A stretch of DNA of 64,000 nucleotides from positions 124,001-188,000 of the forward strand of contig NZ_BAAAYO010000001.1 in NCBI RefSeq assembly GCF_039536325.1, in the 5' to 3' direction. Shown here piece after piece: positions 1 to 8,286 of the stretch (its first letter is position 1; every line of letters begins with the position of its first letter). This stretch comes from Paenibacillus_AB hodogayensis (GTDB lineage: Bacteria > Bacillota > Bacilli > Paenibacillales > NBRC-103111). The notes under the pieces are model-generated. The model saw only the letters and a list, made by a program, of their open reading frames with translations. It was not told where the DNA came from and searched no databases. The translations under genes were made by a program, and so were the position numbers.

Positions 1-148
1 CAGATATGGCTCCTTTGTAGGCGAACATCTCGAAATTGACAACTCAATATAATGAACAATAATCAATATAATAATAGTAGAATCCTTTTTTCATTGTCAA
101 TCGGTTGTTTCATCCGGTGAAAAAGTTTTTGGACCGATAAATATTCGG

Positions 149-178
149 TTGACTTCCGGATTGTCGTCACCATATAAT
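149..178 (+). promoter_or_regulatory. Sigma-A-type promoter of the aminotransferase gene
   Basis: A -35 TTGACT (149-154) and a perfect -10 TATAAT (173-178) are separated by 18 bp and lie about 45 bp ahead of the ATG at 225. The AT-rich sequence from 1 to 148 holds no gene that I can recognise. Confidence 0.7.
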
Positions 179-224
179 CAACTTATTGAATTTAATTTAA
201 TATACTGAATTTCGGAGGAACGAC

Positions 225-1514
225 ATGACCAACAACGCCAGACTTCGCGAGGAATCCAATAAGTACGCCCCTGGCGGCGTTCATTCGGCAACCAGAAACG
301 TAGAGCCGTTCCACGTTTTTACGAAAGGCGAGGGCGCGTACATTTACGACGCCGACGGCAATAAATTTATCGATTATCAGGCCGCTTTCGGGCCTTACAT
401 TCTTGGGCATAATTATCCGTACGTCAACAATAAAGTCATTCAGGCGCTTTCCACCACCGATATGTTCGGGGTAGGAACAACCGATCTCGAAATCGAAGCG
501 TCGCGCAAAATCGTCACGCACGTTCCGTCCGCCGAGCAGGTGCTGTTCTGCAACTCCGGCTCCGAGGCAACGTACCACGCCATCCGTCTTTCCCGCGGCA
601 TTACCGGCCGCTCGAAGCTGATCAAGTTCCAGGGCTGCTATCACGGCTGGCACGATTACGTCGCCCGCAACATGCTGAGCGCCTGGGACAAGATCGGCAC
701 ACGCGATCCGGGTTCGGCCGGCATGCTGGACGAAGCGATCGACAATACGCTCGTCTGCACGTACAACGATCTCGACGATGTCGAGCGCACCTTTAACGAA
801 AACAAAGGCGAGATCGCCGCGATCATCCTGGAGCCGATCCCGCACAACATCGGCATTATCATGCCGCAGCCGGGCTTCCTGGAAGGCTTGCGCGAGCTGT
901 GTACGGCCAACGGCGCTCTGCTGATCTTCGACGAAGTCATCACCGGCTTCCGCCACGACATCGGCGGCTATCAGAAAGTTGCCGGCGTGACGCCTGACTT
1001 GACGACGATGGGCAAAGCGATGGCCAACGGCTTCCCGATCGCCGCCGTCGCCGGCAAGAAGGAATACATGCAGCGCTTCAACACCCAGCCGGGCGGGGAC
1101 GTATGGTTCGCCGGCACGTACAACGGACATGCCGTCGGTACGGCCGCATGTATCGCCACGCTGGAAATGATGGAGAACGAGCCGGTGCACGAGCATATTT
1201 TCCGCCTCGGCGAGCGGATGCGTTCGGAAATCCGTGGCATCGTCGACCGTCTCGGCATCAAGGCATACGTCGCCGGCTTCGGTTCGACATGGACGACCTA
1301 CTTCATGGACTTCGAGCCGAAAAACTATACCGACCTGCAGCATAACGATGCGGAGTTCTATGTCACCTACCGCAAAAAAATGATCGAAAAAGGCATCTAT
1401 AAAATGCCGATGAACCTGAAGCGCAACCATCTGAGCTACAGCCATACCGACAAGGAAGTGGACATTACGCTCGAGGCGATCGAAAGCGTGCTGAAGGAAA
1501 TGACCGGCAAGTAA
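225..1514 (+). CDS. Class III aminotransferase, glutamate-1-semialdehyde aminomutase-like
   Basis: A 429-residue PLP-dependent fold-type I aminotransferase of class III. The N-terminus (GGVHSATR) resembles the GGV(N/H)SP-type opening of glutamate-1-semialdehyde 2,1-aminomutases. NSGSEAT is the phosphate-binding segment, LIFDEVITGFR holds the PLP-ring Asp, and Lys264 in TTMGKAMANG is the expected Schiff-base lysine. Length fits the family. The ATG follows GGAGGAACGAC and a strong promoter. There are no heme-biosynthesis neighbours, and the gene stands alone between its promoter and a terminator at 1528. A HemL role in porphyrin synthesis is therefore not assumed; many Paenibacillus genomes carry HemL-like paralogues in amino-sugar or secondary metabolism. 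The substrate is unknown. Family assignment is secure, specific function is not. Confidence 0.9.
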   Translation: MTNNARLREESNKYAPGGVHSATRNVEPFHVFTKGEGAYIYDADGNKFIDYQAAFGPYILGHNYPYVNNKVIQALSTTDMFGVGTTDLEIEASRKIVTHVPSAEQVLFCNSGSEATYHAIRLSRGITGRSKLIKFQGCYHGWHDYVARNMLSAWDKIGTRDPGSAGMLDEAIDNTLVCTYNDLDDVERTFNENKGEIAAIILEPIPHNIGIIMPQPGFLEGLRELCTANGALLIFDEVITGFRHDIGGYQKVAGVTPDLTTMGKAMANGFPIAAVAGKKEYMQRFNTQPGGDVWFAGTYNGHAVGTAACIATLEMMENEPVHEHIFRLGERMRSEIRGIVDRLGIKAYVAGFGSTWTTYFMDFEPKNYTDLQHNDAEFYVTYRKKMIEKGIYKMPMNLKRNHLSYSHTDKEVDITLEAIESVLKEMTGK

Positions 1515-1527
1515 GCGGCATAATAAA

Positions 1528-1569
1528 GACGGGCTATTCGACCGTGAAGGTTGAACAGCCCGTTTTTTC
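1528..1569 (+). terminator. Rho-independent terminator after the aminotransferase
   Basis: The arms GGGCTATTCGACC and GGTTGAACAGCCC form a long stem with a short loop, followed by a run of six T. It lies 14 bp after the stop codon. Confidence 0.85.
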
Positions 1570-1610
1570 ATGTTTCGACAACCTCATGGAAAGCCCGGTC
1601 CGCCGCACCG

Positions 1611-1904
1611 TCAGACGCCAAACAGGACGTAGCCAAGCGACATGTAGAGAAAGACAAAAACGATCAGCGCAAGGTGCCCCGTCAGCGCAGCCATCCGGAC
1701 CCCGGACGATTTCCCCGCCCGCTTGCCGAATAAAGCCATCAGGATGCCGAACGGGCTGACGAGCAAAATCAGACCGAACCATCCCCCTTGCAGCCAGTCG
1801 CCGGCCTCGAAAGGAAATACGAAGCTGTATACCGTAAATAGCCCGATCAGCACAAACAACAGCAAAGAAAACGCGGCTATCGCTTGCTTCAACGTCAATT
1901 TCAT
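1611..1904 (-). CDS. Small integral membrane protein, unknown function
   Basis: I do not recognise a family. The 97-residue protein has three hydrophobic stretches: roughly residues 8-30, 40-58 (GGWFGLILLVSPFGILMALF) and 73-95. The middle and last are separated by a basic loop (KRAGKSSGVR). The ATG at 1904 is preceded by GAGAGGGG with suitable spacing, so it is preferred over an upstream in-frame ATG at 1973 that lacks such a site. It is convergent with the aminotransferase gene and monocistronic. Probably a cytoplasmic membrane protein. Confidence 0.7.
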   Translation of the reverse strand: MKLTLKQAIAAFSLLLFVLIGLFTVYSFVFPFEAGDWLQGGWFGLILLVSPFGILMALFGKRAGKSSGVRMAALTGHLALIVFVFLYMSLGYVLFGV

Positions 1905-2215
1905 CCCCTCTCCCGGAATCGTTGCGACGAATCGACTACTCTTTCGTGTATACCTCCCTTTTACCGACGCCATGGCTCACCCTCATTCCGTATGCTTACC
2001 GATGCCTGCTGTTCCACGATTCCTCGACTCCGGCTATACGAATGTTAGCTTACGCGGGCCACTGCGTACTAGTACTATCTTTTTGTAATCCCTTCCCGAC
2101 ATGCCTTCGCTTTGGGCGGAAAACGCCGGGCGGTCAGGTGATCCGGCTCGTCCGCTTGGGCTTGGGCTTGGGCTCGCGCTCTCGGCACAAACGCCGCATC
2201 GCGGACCGCGCTTGG
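1905..2215. other. Intergenic stretch, no gene recognised
   Basis: About 310 bp between two minus-strand genes. It contains a short run of the hexamer GCTTGG (around 2154-2175) and no convincing coding frame, RNA or terminator. Confidence 0.5.
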
Positions 2216-2434
2216 TCACTCAGGGCCGCCGGCGAAAGCCATCCCTTTTTCGGCAAGCGCGCGGCGAAGCGCATCCATCGCCTTCGGCCCCATACCGTGA
2301 AGCCGCAAAAGGTCGGCCTCGGCGACGCCGTTCAACTGCTCGAGCAAACGATAGCCGGCACCGGCCAGCGCCCGGCGCGCCGGCTGGCTGACTCCGCGCG
2401 GGAAATCCGATTCGGTTCGATTCTCTCCCGTCAT
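2216..2434 (-). CDS. Small helix-hairpin-helix protein, RNA polymerase alpha-CTD-like
   Basis: A 72-residue protein. Residues about 14-66 (PRGVSQPARRALAGAGY, then LLRLHGMGPKAMDAL) match the helix-hairpin-helix fold of the C-terminal domain of the RNA polymerase alpha subunit: a leading helix, a GY/L turn, a repeat of L-x-x-(L/M)-x-G-(M/I)-G, then a final helix. Free-standing proteins of this type occur widely in Paenibacillus and Bacillus and are usually annotated as putative DNA-binding proteins. The start is supported by AGGAGTGTGATCC. It lies alone, upstream of nothing related. DNA binding is inferred from the fold only. Confidence 0.75.
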   Translation of the reverse strand: MTGENRTESDFPRGVSQPARRALAGAGYRLLEQLNGVAEADLLRLHGMGPKAMDALRRALAEKGMAFAGGPE

Positions 2435-2521
2435 GGATCACACTCCTCTTGTCCTTTCCGTTCTTATCGTCAGTTTACCGCATGTCGCACCAAACATCCA
2501 TCGGACAACAATGCCGGACAA

Positions 2522-2554
2522 CAAAAAAAAGCGGCCGACAAAAACCGACCGCCG
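2522..2554 (-). terminator. Rho-independent terminator of tag
   Basis: On the minus strand GCGGTCGG and CCGC-containing TCGGCCGC pair, with two G-T wobbles, around a T-rich loop. A run of eight T follows. It lies about 27 bp past the tag stop codon. Confidence 0.7.
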
Positions 2555-2580
2555 TTCCTTGGCAATATCCCGTCTGCACG

Positions 2581-3147
2581 CTACTGCAGTCTGCGCTGAC
2601 GGCAAAAACAGCTCTCCACGTGATCGTCGACCATCCCGGTCGCCTGCATATAGGCGTAGCATATCGTGCTGCCGACGAATTTGAAGCCGCGCTTCAGCAA
2701 ATCCTTGCTCATCGCATCCGAAATGTCGGTGCGCGCCGGCACCTCGAAGAGCTCTCGCCATGCATTGACGATCGGTTCGCCGCCCGTAAAGCTCCATATG
2801 TAACGGTCGAAGCTGCCGAATTCCTCCCGGACGCGAATGAACGCTTGGGCGTTGCCGATCGTCGAGGCGATCTTCAACCGGTTGCGGATAATGCCTTCGT
2901 TCTGGAGCAGCTCCGCCGTCTTCGCTTCGCCGTATGCCGCAATCTTCTCGAAGTCGAAGCCGTCGAACGCCTGTCTGTACGACTCGCGCTTCTTCAGCAC
3001 GGTGTACCAGCTCAAGCCCGCCTGCGCCCCTTCCAGCGTCAGCATCTCGAACAGCTTCCGGTCGTCGTGAACGGGCACCCCCCATTCGCGATCGTGGTAG
3101 TCCATATATAACGGATCTTCATTGACCCAGCCGCATCGTTCCGTCAT
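2581..3147 (-). CDS. tag: DNA-3-methyladenine glycosylase I
   Basis: Tag removes 3-methyladenine from alkylated DNA in the first step of base excision repair. The 188-residue protein has every family hallmark: the N-terminal RCGWVNEDPLYMDYHDREWG with zinc-ligand Cys and catalytic-site residues, FEMLTLEGAQAGLSWYTVLKKRE, and the C-terminal FKFVGSTICYAYMQATGMVDDH with the remaining zinc ligands (H, then CFC near the C-terminus). Length is standard. The start follows AGGAGCGGGGCAC. A LexA-like box lies in its promoter (see 3183). It is monocistronic with its own terminator. Confidence 0.96.
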   Translation of the reverse strand: MTERCGWVNEDPLYMDYHDREWGVPVHDDRKLFEMLTLEGAQAGLSWYTVLKKRESYRQAFDGFDFEKIAAYGEAKTAELLQNEGIIRNRLKIASTIGNAQAFIRVREEFGSFDRYIWSFTGGEPIVNAWRELFEVPARTDISDAMSKDLLKRGFKFVGSTICYAYMQATGMVDDHVESCFCRQRRLQ

Positions 3148-3182
3148 GTGCCCCGCTCCTGTCTTTCCGTGAATAGATCATA

Positions 3183-3231
3183 GGAACATACGTTCCGTAT
3201 TTACTATATCATGAAAGGAGCTTGTTTGCCA
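3183..3231 (-). promoter_or_regulatory. tag promoter with a LexA-like (SOS) operator
   Basis: On the minus strand a -35 TGGCAA (3226-3231) and -10 TATAGT (3203-3208) are 17 bp apart. Immediately downstream lies GGAACGTATGTTCC (3183-3196), which reads GGAACATACGTTCC on the plus strand. It keeps the GAAC-N4-GTTC core of the Bacillus LexA box (CGAACRNRYGTTYG), including the RNRY centre, and differs only at the two outermost bases. The position, between -10 and the start codon, suits repression. LexA binding is an inference. Confidence 0.6.
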
Positions 3232-3264
3232 GTCAGTACGAAGCAGGGCGGCCAGAGACTTCGG

Positions 3265-5469
3265 TTACAAAGACGAAACGACGGACACGCCGTCGGGAAC
3301 CGTGAGCCTCGTCTCCCCGTCGCGCCGTTCGAAGACGATCGTTCCGGTCGGAACGCGGAACGATAGGCGAACCTCCCGCAGCGAATCCGGGATATGCGGG
3401 GCAAACGATACCTTTGTCCAGCCCGGCTCCGCCGGCTTCAAGCCGACGATATGCTCGATCAGCACCGGGATCGGCGAGCTGCCCCACGGATGACAAAGAC
3501 TGGCGTTCGGCTTCAGCTCCTTGGACCACGTTTCGAAGCAGGCGGTCGCCCCCTCCCTCGCCATCGTCGCCCAGGAGTGCAGGTCGTCGGAGACGATCAG
3601 CTCGTAAACGAGCTCTTGCTCCCCCGCCTCGGCCAGCGCCTGCAGGACGAAATACGCCATATATACCCCGCAGCTCAGCCGTTTCACGCGCATCAAGGCA
3701 ACCACCGAAGCCCGTGCCTCCTGCGGAACGAGGCCGAACAGAAGCGGCAGCGCATTGGCATGAAGGGAGGAATGCTTCGATCGTTCGGCGTCGACGAACA
3801 GCCCGGTTTCCGGGTTATAAAACGCCGAGACGTACGCCGTGCGGAAAGCGGCCAGCTCTCCCTTGCTTTCTTCCGAATCGTCTCCCCGCATAACGGCCCG
3901 CAGTTCGCCGACGGCCTGCATCGCCCCATAATAGAACGCGTTGATCACGTTGTGGCAGACGCCGCCGATCGGGTAGTCCAGGCGGCAGTCGTAGCCGTCG
4001 CGCATCGCCTCCGGCCAGTCGACCAAATTCCACTTGTCGTCGACGTTCACCAAGAGACCGTCCTCCCGGCGGTAAGACCGGAAGTGTTCCAGCAGACTTT
4101 CCGCCGCGGGAAGCATCTCCTCCACAAAACCCCGATCGCCGCTTTGCCTGTAATATTGCTGCAGCTGCAGCGGCCATTGCAGCGAGTAGTCGGCGATTTC
4201 TTGCATGAAGCTGCCCGAGGCGACGGCCATGAAACCCGGACAGACGCGGGCGGCGAGCAGCGCGAAATCGCGGAGCGATTTGCGGAACAGGCGCAGATCG
4301 CCGGACACATAAGCATGGGCATGCGCAATAATCGTATTGTCGCCCAAATACTGCCCTTTCTCGCGGGACGGACAGTCCACATACGTTTCCTGCGAGCCGT
4401 ACCGGACGCTGTTCCGGCACAAGGACCAGACCGTATCTAACAGCGTGCTGGACGATTCGAATACGCAAGCCTCCTCGTCGAGCGGATAATGCCGGACGAC
4501 GGCTCCGAACGAACCGGTATCGAAGACGACGCCCGGACCGGCCAGCACCTCGGCATAGCGGAACGCTTTGTAGTCGTACAGCTCCAGCTCGTCCTCGTCC
4601 CATCCCGACAAGGTCCAGAACTCCTGGTACCGGCAGTTGCATCTCATCTCGTAGCGGACCCGGCCGTTGTCGAGCAGTTCCTCTCCGCAGCGGATTTCTA
4701 CGACTTGACCGGCTGCGCCCCGCGCTTTCAGCCGAAGCTGCCCGGTCAGTTCCCGGCCGAAATCGAGCCAATAGCCCTCTCCGTCGAGAACGAGCGTCTT
4801 TGCCGGCAGGACATCGTATACGGAAAGCGGAGGCGTCGGCTGCCTGACCAGGATATGGTCGTCGTTCCTGCGCTCCCTGGCCTTGCTCCAGCGGGAGTCG
4901 TCGAAGCCGTTCTCCCGCCAGCCGCGGTCTTTCAGCCGGTTATCGATATGCTCCAGAAACTGCGTATCGTAGCCGACCGTCGCACCGTTCCCGTACTCCG
5001 GCGTATTCCGGTAAGTCCACGTTTCGTCGGTAACCGCCACTGTCCGCCCGTCCACGGTCAGCTCGGCGATCAGACCTTGTCGGCTATCTCCGCTAAAGTA
5101 GGCGTGACTGACGCAGCCGTGGTAGTATACGTGCGCCGCTATCGTATTGACGCCCTGGCGCAGGAAATCGGCAATCGCAAACCGGTTATAGAAGTAGTGG
5201 AACGGGTTGCCCTGCGCCGGCCCTTGTCCGACAAAACGGCCGTTGATGTGCACTTTGTAATAGTCGTCCCCCGTAATATCCAGCCAGGCGTCGTTCCATC
5301 CGCCGTCCAGCTCGAATTCCTTGCGGACGAGCATGTGACGGTTACGCAGCCCCTCCGGATGAGCCGGACGCTCCCCGCCCGCCAGCTCCTTCCGGTACAG
5401 ATCGAGCGGGGACAGCTCCGCGAAGTCGCGGTCGGCAATCCATCGCGCGGTCCATCGCTTCTTCTCCAA
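3265..5469 (-). CDS. Alpha-L-rhamnosidase-like glycoside hydrolase (GH78 family)
   Basis: A 734-residue, apparently cytoplasmic protein without signal peptide. It has an N-terminal galactose-binding-like beta-sandwich (residues about 40-170, with DYYKVHINGRFVGQGP), a second beta domain, and an (alpha/alpha)6 barrel carrying ETYVDCPSREKGQYLGD. That motif is the GH78 signature in which the Asp and Glu lie in the active site. The late segment CFETWSKELKPNASLCHPWGSSP is also typical. I chose TTG at 5469, preceded by AAAGGGAGGG, because the nearest upstream ATG would overlap the preceding gene by 100 bp. It lies 20 bp after the ceramidase-like gene, so the two are probably cotranscribed. The substrate may be rhamnosylated glycans; this is inferred from the family. 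Confidence 0.85.
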   Translation of the reverse strand: MEKKRWTARWIADRDFAELSPLDLYRKELAGGERPAHPEGLRNRHMLVRKEFELDGGWNDAWLDITGDDYYKVHINGRFVGQGPAQGNPFHYFYNRFAIADFLRQGVNTIAAHVYYHGCVSHAYFSGDSRQGLIAELTVDGRTVAVTDETWTYRNTPEYGNGATVGYDTQFLEHIDNRLKDRGWRENGFDDSRWSKARERRNDDHILVRQPTPPLSVYDVLPAKTLVLDGEGYWLDFGRELTGQLRLKARGAAGQVVEIRCGEELLDNGRVRYEMRCNCRYQEFWTLSGWDEDELELYDYKAFRYAEVLAGPGVVFDTGSFGAVVRHYPLDEEACVFESSSTLLDTVWSLCRNSVRYGSQETYVDCPSREKGQYLGDNTIIAHAHAYVSGDLRLFRKSLRDFALLAARVCPGFMAVASGSFMQEIADYSLQWPLQLQQYYRQSGDRGFVEEMLPAAESLLEHFRSYRREDGLLVNVDDKWNLVDWPEAMRDGYDCRLDYPIGGVCHNVINAFYYGAMQAVGELRAVMRGDDSEESKGELAAFRTAYVSAFYNPETGLFVDAERSKHSSLHANALPLLFGLVPQEARASVVALMRVKRLSCGVYMAYFVLQALAEAGEQELVYELIVSDDLHSWATMAREGATACFETWSKELKPNASLCHPWGSSPIPVLIEHIVGLKPAEPGWTKVSFAPHIPDSLREVRLSFRVPTGTIVFERRDGETRLTVPDGVSVVSSL

Positions 5470-5489
5470 GCGTCGCCCTCCCTTTGCGC

Positions 5490-6965
5490 TCAGCGCTCTC
5501 CGGCACCCGCAGCCGGCCGATCCAGCCGGTCGAGCAGCTCGAACGCCTTCTGCTCGTAGGCTTGCTGCCATTCCGGGGCGAGCAAGCATTCGGTAACTTC
5601 ATAGCCGCCTTTGTCGTAATGCTCGGCCGGCGGAGCGTAGTGCATATAGCCGTTGGAAAAAGCGGCGATAAGCGTATGCTCGAAGGGCGACGCCTGTTTG
5701 AGCTTCAGCCCCACCTCGACGAGCAGCTCCGCCGGCGCGGTAAGCAGCGCGCAGTCCCCGATGCGGATCGCCTGCACCTCGGCGGGGATGAACGGCTCGC
5801 CCGCTTCGCGGTTCAACTGCAGATGCACCTGTAGCGTCGCGATATCTTCCTGGATGCGAATCAACCGTTCCATCGTATGGATGTTGCGGACGTAGGCGTC
5901 CAGGTTGCTCCGGTTATGCGCATCCATCGTCGTCAGCTCGTTGGCGCCGATCGCCGCCTCCTGCATATAGCGGTACGAATAGTCCGCCGGGTGTTCCGGG
6001 TTAAGCGCGTATTTCAGGTACAATGGCAGGAACGACTTGAAATTGAGGCATGTGCTGCGCATCGAGGCAAGCAGTTCCTGCTGCTCGCGCAGCCTTTCCG
6101 CGATCCGTTCGGCGATATCCGTCCTGCGCGGGAGCCGGATCGTCTCCGAGCAGACGCTCAGGGCGGCGGCGCCGGTCCGGATGTTTCGCACCGCCTCCAG
6201 CGCACTCAAACCGAGCATCGTGCCGAGCGGCTCGCAGTTCCGGGAACGGTTTACATCCTTGAAGTGCAGCTCCAGCAAATCCCCGCCCGCGCCTTGCACA
6301 AACAATGCCATCGCTCCGTGGCCCAGTTGATCCTCGATTACTTTGGAAGCAAAGCCCGCAAAATTCGCCGTAACGCCTCTGTCCGGCACGCCGATCAGCA
6401 AATGACAGGCGAAATTATACACGACGGCCAGCGGCCGGCCGTCCATCCGGTCGATACGCAGCACCCCGATGTCGGGATCGATCGGCCCGATGCCGGCCAC
6501 CTCCCCGTCGGGCGGGCACGGATGCGCGTAACGGACCGTCCAGTGACGGCCGTCTTGCATACGCAGGTTCCGGTTAAACGTAATCCTCGCCTCGCGGCCG
6601 AATCCGGAGCCCGCCGTTACCTCCGTCATCCGTTCCAGCGCCTGCCGCACTGCATCGAAGGTCCGCTCGACCTGCTCGTCATCCTCGCAAAGCAGCCTCC
6701 CTTGCGGATGCGTGTGGGAAGCGTTGACCATGACGTTGCCGCCGGGGATATGAAGCTCCTCCTCGATCCGGTCGCGCAGCTTCGGCAGGAAATCGTCCTT
6801 GATGTCGCCGATTCCGCCGATCGCCAGAGCGTCCATTGCAATCAGAGCTACTCGGGTATTCCCGTCGTCCAGCACGAGCGCTTTCGCATACAGACGGTCG
6901 CTGACGAAGACTCCTTCCCGGTTTGTCGTTATATCGCTTTTGCCTACGCCTGCGCGCAATTGCAT
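5490..6965 (-). CDS. Neutral/alkaline ceramidase-like hydrolase (N-terminal domain type)
   Basis: A 491-residue protein starting QLRAGVGKSDIT, the usual opening of the neutral/alkaline non-lysosomal ceramidase domain. NASHTHPQGR matches the metal-binding (T/S)HTH-x-(G/S) motif. VVYNFACHLLIG and ALFVQGAGGDLLE correspond to the catalytic-Ser and zinc-site regions, although the canonical nucleophile is not clearly placed. It is shorter than true ceramidases and has no signal peptide. Such short homologues are common in Paenibacillus and Planctomycetes catabolic clusters and their substrates are unknown. The ATG at 6965 follows GGAAGGA. Directly downstream is a GH78 gene, suggesting a shared role in breaking down a glycoconjugate. 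Confidence 0.75.
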   Translation of the reverse strand: MQLRAGVGKSDITTNREGVFVSDRLYAKALVLDDGNTRVALIAMDALAIGGIGDIKDDFLPKLRDRIEEELHIPGGNVMVNASHTHPQGRLLCEDDEQVERTFDAVRQALERMTEVTAGSGFGREARITFNRNLRMQDGRHWTVRYAHPCPPDGEVAGIGPIDPDIGVLRIDRMDGRPLAVVYNFACHLLIGVPDRGVTANFAGFASKVIEDQLGHGAMALFVQGAGGDLLELHFKDVNRSRNCEPLGTMLGLSALEAVRNIRTGAAALSVCSETIRLPRRTDIAERIAERLREQQELLASMRSTCLNFKSFLPLYLKYALNPEHPADYSYRYMQEAAIGANELTTMDAHNRSNLDAYVRNIHTMERLIRIQEDIATLQVHLQLNREAGEPFIPAEVQAIRIGDCALLTAPAELLVEVGLKLKQASPFEHTLIAAFSNGYMHYAPPAEHYDKGGYEVTECLLAPEWQQAYEQKAFELLDRLDRPAAGAGER

Positions 6966-7232
6966 ATGACAGCATCCTTCCCGGTTCCGCGTTGTCGCCC
7001 CGGTCGTTCCGCCCAACCTCGGCGGCCCCCTTTCCGGGGACGCTGCCACCCATTATATAAAGGAATGCGGGTCAATTCTTTAGTAAAACTGAGATTTTTT
7101 TTGTACGCCGTTGATGTGGGCGGTATTCATGAACGCCTCTCTGCCCTTGTCCGGCACTTGTTCCGCATGCGGCAAAGGCAGCTATTCGCATGCCGCAATA
7201 TCGCAGGCGAAGCTTCCCGTATTTGGCCGGAA

Positions 7233-7263
7233 TAGGAAAAAGACCCGCATCACCGATGCGGAT
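7233..7263 (-). terminator. Rho-independent terminator after the SDR gene
   Basis: On the minus strand CCGCATC and GATGCGG pair around a 3-nt loop and are followed by GTCTTTTTCC. It lies about 42 bp past the SDR stop codon, so the ceramidase-like gene downstream probably has its own promoter. Confidence 0.6.
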
Positions 7264-7304
7264 CACTGACGCAATTTGAGTACCTGACGATAGGTCGCCG
7301 CCTT

Positions 7305-8117
7305 CTACAGCAGCGACTCCACCCCGTCGATGAACAGCTCCGTGCCCGAGATGTGGCTGGATTCGCCTGAGGCCAGGAACAGCACCAGATCGGCGACCTG
7401 CTCCGGCTTGCCCGCTTTGTGCTCCAGCGGCTGGCTGCCCTCCGGATACTTCACCGGAATTTCAATCTTCTCCAGCTCCGGCGTTTTCTCCGTGTTCTCG
7501 CCGATATTCGTTTGAATCGCTCCCGGGCAAATGACGTTCACGCGGATTTTATAGCGGGCAAGCTCGAGCGCGGCCATTTTGGCGAACGCCACCTGCCCGG
7601 CCTTGGAGGCGCTGTAGGCGGAAGCTCCGAAGTTGGAAAACTTGCGGCTGCCGTTAATCGAGCTTGTGATGATGATGCTTCCGCCGTTTTGCTTCATATG
7701 CGGAATGGCGTATTTGACGGCCAGGAACGTCCCTTTCAAGTTCGTGGTCAACGTGTTGTCCCATTCTTCCTCGGCCATGTCCTCGATCGGCGTCCACGTG
7801 CCGTTAATGCCGGCATTGGCGAACACGATATCGAGCCGTCCCCAGCGGTCGAACGTTTGGCGAATGCCTTCGCTGACGCGGGCCGGATCGGATACGTCGA
7901 TATCGGCGACGATCGCTTCGCCGCCCGCCTGCTCGATTATCCGCTTGACCTCGTCGGCGCGGCTGTCCTTCAGATCGGCCAGGCACACTTTGGCGCCTTG
8001 TTCGGCGAGACGAATGGCGGCGGCCCTGCCGATGCCTGAGCCCGCCCCGGTGACGAAAGCGACTTGATCCTTCACGCGCTGCGTGCCCGTTTGGGGCTTC
8101 GTTTCCGTTTGCGGCAT
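7305..8117 (-). CDS. Short-chain dehydrogenase/reductase (SDR) family oxidoreductase
   Basis: A 270-residue classical SDR. VTGAGSGIGRAAA is the TGxxxGxG Rossmann cofactor motif, NAGIN is the NAG motif, and the catalytic set is Ser (TSSIN), Tyr and Lys (YSASK). The tail SGTELFIDGV is typical. Asp following the second strand (ADLKD) suggests NAD(H) preference. The start at 8117 follows GAAGGAG; an upstream in-frame ATG lacks such a site. The gene lies between two hydrolase genes of the same strand and may oxidise a released sugar or alcohol, which is inference. The substrate cannot be read from the sequence. Confidence 0.9.
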   Translation of the reverse strand: MPQTETKPQTGTQRVKDQVAFVTGAGSGIGRAAAIRLAEQGAKVCLADLKDSRADEVKRIIEQAGGEAIVADIDVSDPARVSEGIRQTFDRWGRLDIVFANAGINGTWTPIEDMAEEEWDNTLTTNLKGTFLAVKYAIPHMKQNGGSIIITSSINGSRKFSNFGASAYSASKAGQVAFAKMAALELARYKIRVNVICPGAIQTNIGENTEKTPELEKIEIPVKYPEGSQPLEHKAGKPEQVADLVLFLASGESSHISGTELFIDGVESLL

Positions 8118-8286
8118 GATTTTACACTCCTTCGCTTGACCGTTTTTTCCGTTCGCCTTTATATTACCCAAAAAGAGGAATATGCCTCACCACAGACGCC
8201 AAAACGGCGCCGTCTCCTCAAAAAAGAGCGGCGCCGCTTGCCCATTTGCCTCAACCGGTTGTAGACGGATAGACCAGAACGCTTGA

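Noticed and set aside
225..1514. Naming the first gene hemL
   Set aside because: No other heme genes are present and related class III enzymes share the same motifs, so only the family is stated.
192..1571. Long minus-strand frame opposite the first aminotransferase gene
   Set aside because: His-, Arg- and Asp-rich composition without family motifs; it spans a terminator and is a mirror of the true gene.
5877..7235. Long plus-strand frame opposite the ceramidase-like gene (and similar ones at 3394, 12757 and 15118)
   Set aside because: They lie wholly antisense to strongly recognised genes, have no recognisable domains and no ribosome sites, and result from GC-rich codon bias.
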